Positions 58,901 through 64,000 of a DNA stretch of 64,000 bases are shown piece after piece; within the stretch, counting starts at the first letter, position 1; every line of letters begins with the position of its first letter. Origin of the DNA: Cryptomeria japonica (Eukaryota > Streptophyta > Pinopsida > Cupressales > Cupressaceae); NCBI RefSeq assembly GCF_030272615.1, contig NC_081413.1, positions 560,021,945 to 560,085,944 of the forward strand, read 5' to 3'. The notes under the pieces were generated by a model that was not told where the DNA came from, ran no database searches, and worked only from the letters and a program-made list of their open reading frames with translations. Position numbers and translations under genes: made by a program.

Positions 58901-59065
58901 TTCTTCACTTTTAATCTTCTTGGACCTTACACTAGACGATGGACACTGGTCTAATAAGTCCTGAGTCAAAGCCCTCCCTTCTTTCTTCTGTCTCTTGGGC
59001 TTCTCTTCAGGGTTTAGCTCTTTTCCTTTCCTACTCTTTTTAGAAGAAGAAGACGAAGGTTCCAT
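55916..59065 (-). CDS. Large third ORF of the Tat-like element, function unknown
   Basis: First ATG at 59065 gives 1049 codons without a stop (the frame is open a further 8 codons upstream). The N-terminus is Ser-rich then strongly basic (KKSRKGKELNPEEKPKRQKK, residues about 8-27), like a nuclear localisation signal. A globular-looking middle includes NPRTKTICDYRGNTLVVINK, YTYYTAAQVLGIEAHPLMDV and HFSLYSMLMHILLYCGQ. An acidic/Pro linker and a coiled-coil C-terminal part (about 807-872, YEKSKEENQKLQAKVLQLET) follow. No signal peptide or membrane span is evident, so it is not an envelope. It is placed after pol, where Athila-type elements have env-like ORFs. I do not recognise the family. A GTAAGT donor lies at 59096-59091, just upstream. 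Confidence 0.75.
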   Translation of the reverse strand: MEPSSSSSKKSRKGKELNPEEKPKRQKKEGRALTQDLLDQCPSSSVRSKKIKSEEEGLEDKFENLGDIWTEIRGHELFLFGYKRRDAPEPISNLWKRNLGKLVVPNVFVDVELMKALVNCYNPRTKTICDYRGNTLVVINKQTIDMVFDLDWEVEESIDMKKLSQEFFSLENIYRTWRLPVHRPKVGGSFVQFGKSDKVPFDVNHFHPYFKYTYYTAAQVLGIEAHPLMDVGIMVLCADIQSKDPRSFDFATYVADTLNHGLEKMKGDLVNVHFSLYSMLMHILLYCGQEINFWPDEFSIRSYDKNGLKKPVQLWVSAWDQRFMNNQYWHFQEYFVKPLSAAFGQCRDYTLSFEIKRFLRPKDFSPESQIEHNWGDWYCHDNHTEIRVFGYEGKPHMLPITVPDRVASLEIIRQLSIASAKHLTDFGKQSIVPGLLVFSDFIVKSSKSYHLLQNKLKYYGMTLGEPRENFDPEGYIRADRASQKLKAGMHMAKMPDDLIKNLEREEAKVLKGKSELVWEAYKWKRARGMIDGDLIGNLQDPLEVAKRLLQHEAEIMHRVPSQFLRFINTERDSQPLAHMSPKSTASSIPPDSPREDYPPGFETEMNMDIGEINIKDVVDIRMTEHEDFIADDGFASSREFLSFLYQYKGAHVKRSMAGKPEEEQMKRLQDEIDVLMKDMTPEKGRKLLKEAGVIIFSGWDINSALLFDGFLKKQDLNQQVLPQEVDKLFLGSGYDPDKKALLQWALYPKGKRPIIVDIEETFGHLMVHQVGKTDPRVTAKLNLDVARLNLDQREFLVRENITYKGLYEKSKEENQKLQAKVLQLETGTPINEYTSYPAGRSLDDVSDALYWKYQAEKANKRADNIQQKMDKLVNDIIGHRFNTMLLQVEPYWIVYNGTIKALTKHERLRARLQGVLSNDDSMTPEEKAEGNAYMDNHVKFEDMLRRDLKELDDEKPVGMPSVYKEGEVITLEDLRKELVSIKDWALSEIDRSKDMVPTVNQMIFKYLTLGDELKKQTPRIRTFKDDDYIHHLGLLNLFLLKFRNTRVND

Positions 59066-59365
59066 AGTTACAGTAAATAAGAGAGACAATACTTACTTGG
59101 TAGAATGCTCAACTCTTCTGGTTATCGTTTGCAAATCTCTGCAAGTTCTTCACAGCTTTCAATCTCTTAGCATCGATCTGATTCTTATGAAAATTCACTC
59201 AGCTTAACTGTAATTGAATGGGCAACTTGTGTATAGTTAATGTTCTGCATCTGTAACGGTTACTCAAGTGTTTTAAATTTAATTGCAGATGTGACACTTT
59301 TCAACTGGGCCTTTAATTCCTTCGCGGGAAGTACAGTCCGCTCAAAGTGCGCGCGTTTCAAATTA

Positions 59366-59905
59366 TCGATGAAACCCTTATCTTCGGCCGAGTGTTTGAA
59401 TCTTCCATCGAAAGCTCATTCTCTTCGATAATATTGTTTCGGTGAAAAACTTACGTCGAGAAGCCGCTTTTAAGACTCATCGAAATTACTTTTTCATCGA
59501 TAGTCTCCCTTTTCGACAAGTTGCTCGTGAGTTTCATCGATGCCATACTTTCGATGAGTTTCTTTCTTCGATGAAGGCTTATGAGTGTTCATCGATATCC
59601 CCTTTTTCATCGATATCCTTTTTTTCGATGAAACAGCTTTTCTTTTGTTCGACACCACGTTCATCGATGAAACTTGCATTTCGATGAATGTCTCTTGAGT
59701 TTCCTCGATAACGATATTTCTTCGAAATCACCTTTTGCCTTTTCGCCTTTTGCTTTTACCTTTTCGATGAAACCTGGGGTATCGATGAGCGGTTTCTTGC
59801 GTTCATCGAAGGTAACTTCTTTCCGAAACACCTTTGCTTAATGCTTTACATGCCCTGTGTCGATGAAAAAGCTCTTTCGATGAAACTTCTCCTGCAGTGC
59901 TCGAT
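59366..59905. promoter_or_regulatory. Cluster of TTCATCGA/TCGATGAA motifs between pol and ORF3
   Basis: I count 24 TCGA sites in about 540 bp, most within TCGATGAAA, TTCATCGA or TATCGATG, in both orientations. About two would be expected by chance. The cluster ends about 300 bp upstream of the ORF3 start. It has no coding content. It could be a binding-site array or internal promoter for ORF3, or a degenerate repeat; neither role is shown by sequence alone. Confidence 0.8.
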
Positions 59906-60141
59906 ACAGCTTACTGGCCGAAATATCCATTAGTCTTCATGCTTATGGAAACATATATTATTATTTTTTTATTTTTATTATATTTTTTCTTTAAAAAATA
60001 GTGCTCAACAGCGGCTCTAACTGAGGATGAAGGCATTCTGAATTATGCCTTCAAGAATCCAGAATCTCTGGTTAGCGCAGATATGATGGTATTTACAATG
60101 GAAATGGATCCTACCCTACTGTACAGGTGATTCAGAGTGCT

Positions 60142-63100
60142 TCAGGAGAAGAAGTTCTTTAAGAACTGCCCATGTACTGGCAATTCTTGGACCTCCCCTG
60201 TCGCGTTTTGGAGCAAATAAGAATCCTCCCCCCCTTTGTCTATGATCACATATGGGTCGATCCATAAGGCTTCAAATTTACCATGCTTGCCTTTGTCTTG
60301 ACTCCTGGCATTCCACATTAAAACCCAGTCTCCTACACAAAATTTCCTGTTAGATGTCCTCTTGTCATACAACCTCTTCATTTGATTTTGAATCCTGATA
60401 TTTTGCCTCTGAGCTTCTGCCCTGACTTCATCAAGTTCTACTAGCTGCATTATTCTTTCTTGTGATGGATCATCAACATCTATTTCTTCTTGAATCATAA
60501 ATCTATGTACAGGTAGAAGATTATCCAAAGGTAGTCTGGCCCTTTTGCCATAAACCAATTCAAATGGAGATTTTCCTGTGGATTTTTTCACAGTTATCCT
60601 GTCTGCCCATAATGCAAGATTCAACTTTGAGTCCCATGCTTTTTTGTTCTGCCCCAGCATCTTTTTAATGATCTTCAGGATGTTCTTGTTGCTTGATTCA
60701 GCTTGCCCATTCCCCTAGGGGTGATAAGGAGAAGAATGTGATATCTTAATGCCATATTCATCACAAAAATTGTTGAATTCCTCTGATCTAAAAGACATGC
60801 CATTATCTGAGATGATTCTTGCAGGAACACCAAACCTAGTAATAATGTTCTCCATTAAGAATTTTATCACCACCTTGCTAGTGGCCTGTTTGGTAGGTAT
60901 TGCCTCCACCCATTTGGTAAAATAATCTGTAGCAACCAATATCCATCTGTGTCCTCCACTGGATTTTTCTGATATTTCCCCTATAAAGTCAATTCCCCAC
61001 TGTTGGAATGGTTCCTCAGTCAACATTGGTCTCAACGGGAGTGATCCTTGATACTTTGTTTTGCTTGAGAACTTTTGACAAGCTTCGCATTTTCTGACAT
61101 ATCTATAGGAATCATTGAAGACACATGGCCAATAATATCCAGCTCTCAATATTTTATGTGCTGTAGTCTTAGCTGAGAAATGGCCACCACAAACCCCATC
61201 ATGCATTTCATGAAGAACCTTGTCTGCCTGGTAGTTGTCCAGACACAATAACAATATCCCATCTCTATTTTTCCAGTATAAGTCCCCATTTATAATCACA
61301 TACCTTGCTGATTTTAACTTCAAAGCTCTCTTCTGACTATCGGTCATAGCATCTGGACACTTTAAGTGCTTAAGGTAATACATGATATCAGTGTACCATG
61401 ATGTTTTCTCAATACTGAAATTAGCTTCTTCCCATCCAACCTGATTCACATCAGACTCTTCAATTTCAATTCCCGTCATGAGTTTGGCCAGTCCTTGTCC
61501 TTTGATAACCTGTGAAATCTTAAGCTCAATGTTAAATTCTTGTATCTGATTGATCCATTTGCATCTTTTGCCCGTGACCTCAGTTTGTCTGAAGATATCT
61601 TTTACTGCTGCATTGGGGACATAAGCAATAACTTCGGCCCCTACTAAGTATGGCCTGAATTGTTTTACTGCTTTGACCAGAGCATAGGCCTGCTTTTCAT
61701 TTATTTCATATTTTACTTCTGAAGGGCTTAAAGATTTGCTAAAGTATGCAATGGGCTGCTCATATCCCTCTGAATTTTTCTGTAACAACACTGCTGCTAT
61801 AGTATGACAAGAAGCAAATGAAAATATCATAAATGGTTTGCCAAAATCTGGGGAAATCAGTAGTGGTGCCTCAGAAATTGCTCTTTTAATAGCCACAAAG
61901 GAATCAATTGCTTCTTCAGTCCAGTCAATTTTTGCCTCTTTCTTCAACATCCTTACTATAGGTTTCACTATGTCTGCGAAATTCAAAATGAACCTTCTCA
62001 CAAAATTAATCTGTCCCAAAAACGACTGGATGGCTTTGATCGTTCGGGGGATGGGAACCTCATTAATAGCTGCTACCCTTTCAGGGTCAATTCTCACCCC
62101 CTCCTTGGATACTATGTGTCCAAGTAGTTTTCCCTCTTCAACACCAAAGTGACATTTCTTGGGATTCAAGGAAATTCCATATTCTAAGGCTTTTTTAAAT
62201 ATCTTCTCAAGGTGTTCACAGTGATCATCAGCTTTCTTCGAGTACGCAGTCAGATCATCCTGGTATACTACCATGATTATATCAATCAATTCTGCAAAGG
62301 CCACATCCATTGCCCTTTGAAAAGTAGCTCCAGCATTGGTCAATCCAAATGGCATTCGTGCATAGACATAAGTGCCCCATGGAGTTGTGAAGGCTGTCTT
62401 ATATTTTTCAGTTTCTCTAACTTTTACCTGATTGTAACCTGAAAATCCATCCATCATGGACAGCAACTCACACCCTGTTACCTTCTGCAGCATATTATCC
62501 ATGTTTGGCAATGGATAGTTATCCTTTAAAGACGATATGTTTAAATTCCTAAAATCTACACATAATCTAATATCCCCATTTTTCTTCCTGACTGGTACCA
62601 AGTTAGAAACCCATGTGGAATATCTGCATGGTTCTATTATTCCTGCATCTTTCATCTTTATAATTTCTTCTCTCATTTTTGGTAGCAATGTAGGATTAAT
62701 TGGTCTCTGTTTTTGCCTAAATGGCTTAGCTTCTGGCTTAAGTGGTATCTCATGTTGAAAGAGATCTTCCCTGTAAGCTTTGAGATCCTCATAAGACCAT
62801 GCAAACACATGTTTATATCTTTTTAACAAGATTATCAGTTGTTGCCTCATAGTAGGAGTCAATTTTTTTCCAATAAAAACATTCTTGGGGGCTTCTTCAT
62901 TTCCTAGATTGATTTGTTCAACATCACTTTCTTTAACAGCTGACCCTTTGGTTTCAATTACATCTTGAGCATTAAAAGTTCTCTCTAATGCTACCAGGCC
63001 TCTTGGTAATTTATTTGACTTCAGTTGTATAATTTCATGTCCAAATAAGGTCTCCTTACCTTCAGTTTGTTCCACAAAGTCATTAAAATTTATAGCTTGA

Positions 63101-64000
63101 GCCTGATAATGATCAGCACACCGTAAGAAGTTCAGCAGATTTGCATCATCTTGAAACACTTGCCAATTATACAAGTTGTCAGGAACAGATGGTCTCACTT
63201 TCATTTCCACTTCAGATATCCCAGTTAGCGTTATATCATTACCTTTTAGTGCAATACTTGCTAGAAAATCTGCCATGATGTTCTTTGATCTATCTATCCA
63301 GGTTATCTGAAAAGCATCAAAAAGCTCCATGGTATCCCATACAACATTCCTGTATTGTTTCAGTCTTAAATGCTTCGAGGCATATCTCTCCTTTACTTGT
63401 GAGACTATTAATTCTGAATCACCAAAGACACTTATCAACTTGATTCCATGTTTGACTGCTATGTTAAGACCAGTGAGTAGGGCTTCATATTCAGCAATGT
63501 TGTTTGTACATTCAAATAACAACTTGAAAGAATACTTGTAAGTTTCTCCTGTAGGTGAAATAAAAAGGATTCCAGCCCCACTCCCTTCTTTGCTACAAGA
63601 CCCATCAAAGAACATCTTCCATATCTGACCATCATTTTCAGTTAGACATGACTCAATGGGGATCCACTCTTTAAATTTAGGTTTTGTCAACTGTACCTGG
63701 AAGTTGTCCATATCAGTTTGTAAAAAACATACTTGGTTCACTGTTCCTTCCATGTCTTCTATGATATATGTGGACCGAGGCTCCCTGTCAATTTTTATTT
63801 CCTGTCCATTTATTGGAATCGTAGCATAAGACAAATCTAGCTGCACATATCCACCAATAATATTCGACCATTGTCTAGACAACAACATTCCATAGTTTGG
63901 TGGAACATCTACCACCGTGATATCTGTTTTATATGATGCTTCTGGACAGGCTGCTAATCTGAACTCTACATTCTTCATGACACCAACCACTGGGACTGAT
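60142..64000 (-). CDS. pol: Tat-like pol (partial): protease end, RNase H, RT, RNase H, integrase
   Basis: Open to the window edge; residues are counted from 63990. The protease C-terminus (VPPNYGMLLSRQW) is followed by a complete-looking RNase H at about 125-247 with D129, E168, D191 and D241. RT is at about 420-680 with YQDD at 576-579. A second RNase H (about 715-840) keeps its Glu but has lost the Asp positions (FSFASCH, AYVPN). Integrase has H930, H937, C968, C971, D1001 and D1062, then a TAG at 60717-60715 where the family has Gln (CAG to TAG). The Glu (GNGQAESSN) lies in the same frame beyond it. The C-terminal domain (HGKFEALWIDPYVI) ends at 60142. No other stop is seen. Confidence 0.9.

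Larger units (their letters stand above)
53098..64000 (-). mobile_element. Tat-like Ty3 retrotransposon with a large third ORF (partial)
   Basis: In element orientation the window holds the end of protease, an RNase H, RT, a second RNase H and integrase (64000-60142), then a TCGA-rich gap, an intact ORF of about 1049 codons (59065-55916), a non-coding stretch, a purine tract (GCTAAAGTGGGGGCTAAA) and the 3' LTR (54370-53098). Gag and the 5' LTR are beyond the right edge. Two RNase H domains and RT of this type point to the Tat branch of non-chromovirus Ty3 elements. With one nonsense codon in pol and an open ORF3 it is the best preserved large element here. Confidence 0.88.

Noticed and set aside
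55916..59065. ORF3 as an envelope protein
   Set aside because: No signal peptide, no hydrophobic membrane span, and a basic nuclear-type N-terminus.

Overview
The window looks like nuclear DNA of a land plant with a large, repeat-choked genome. The evidence is AT-rich non-coding DNA, several plant LTR-retrotransposon lineages (Ty3 chromovirus, Tat-like Ty3, Ty1/copia, LARD, TR-GAG), solo LTRs, insertions nested up to three levels deep, and a plant-type carotenoid cleavage dioxygenase (CCD1-like) gene piece. A gymnosperm would fit the roughly 19.6-kb retrotransposon-filled intron and the old, mutated insertions, but this is inference and no single feature proves it. No tRNA, rRNA or CRISPR was found.

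Left third (1-23.3 kb): two convincing exons of a CCD1-like gene lie on the minus strand (23240-23031 and 22516-22446). A candidate third exon (2864-2765) matches in splice phase and begins FDGDG. If it is real, intron 2 holds an old chromovirus (4452-20744) carrying four later insertions: a 431-bp TTA-flanked MITE, a 5.9-kb copia element and two solo LTRs. A degraded copia relic lies at about 330-2380.

Middle (23.3-50 kb): AT-rich DNA is followed by a 1.36-kb retroposed sequence with 18-bp target duplications (25584-26941). Next comes a LARD-like element (27548-43866) whose 3' LTR is split by an 11.1-kb minus-strand array of five LTRs and four identical-length internal regions. The last LTR of that array is itself split by a 3.0-kb TR-GAG copia element with near-identical LTRs. 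Then follow a probable copia LTR/coiled-coil relic, a badly broken DDE transposase gene with a duplicated 3' part, an (AG)25 microsatellite and a 17-bp repeat block.

Right (50-64 kb): LTR and ORF remains of an older element are followed by the 3' end of a large Tat-like Ty3 retrotransposon on the minus strand (53098 to beyond 64000). Its pol reads protease, RNase H, RT, degenerate RNase H, integrase, with a single nonsense codon. Downstream of pol comes a 540-bp cluster of 24 TCGA-centred motifs and then an intact ORF of about 1049 codons that I do not recognise. This element, with its second RNase H placed before RT, its motif cluster and its large third ORF, is the best candidate here for something undescribed.

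The only non-transposon gene I can support is the CCD1-like one. Everything else is transposon-derived or unassigned.
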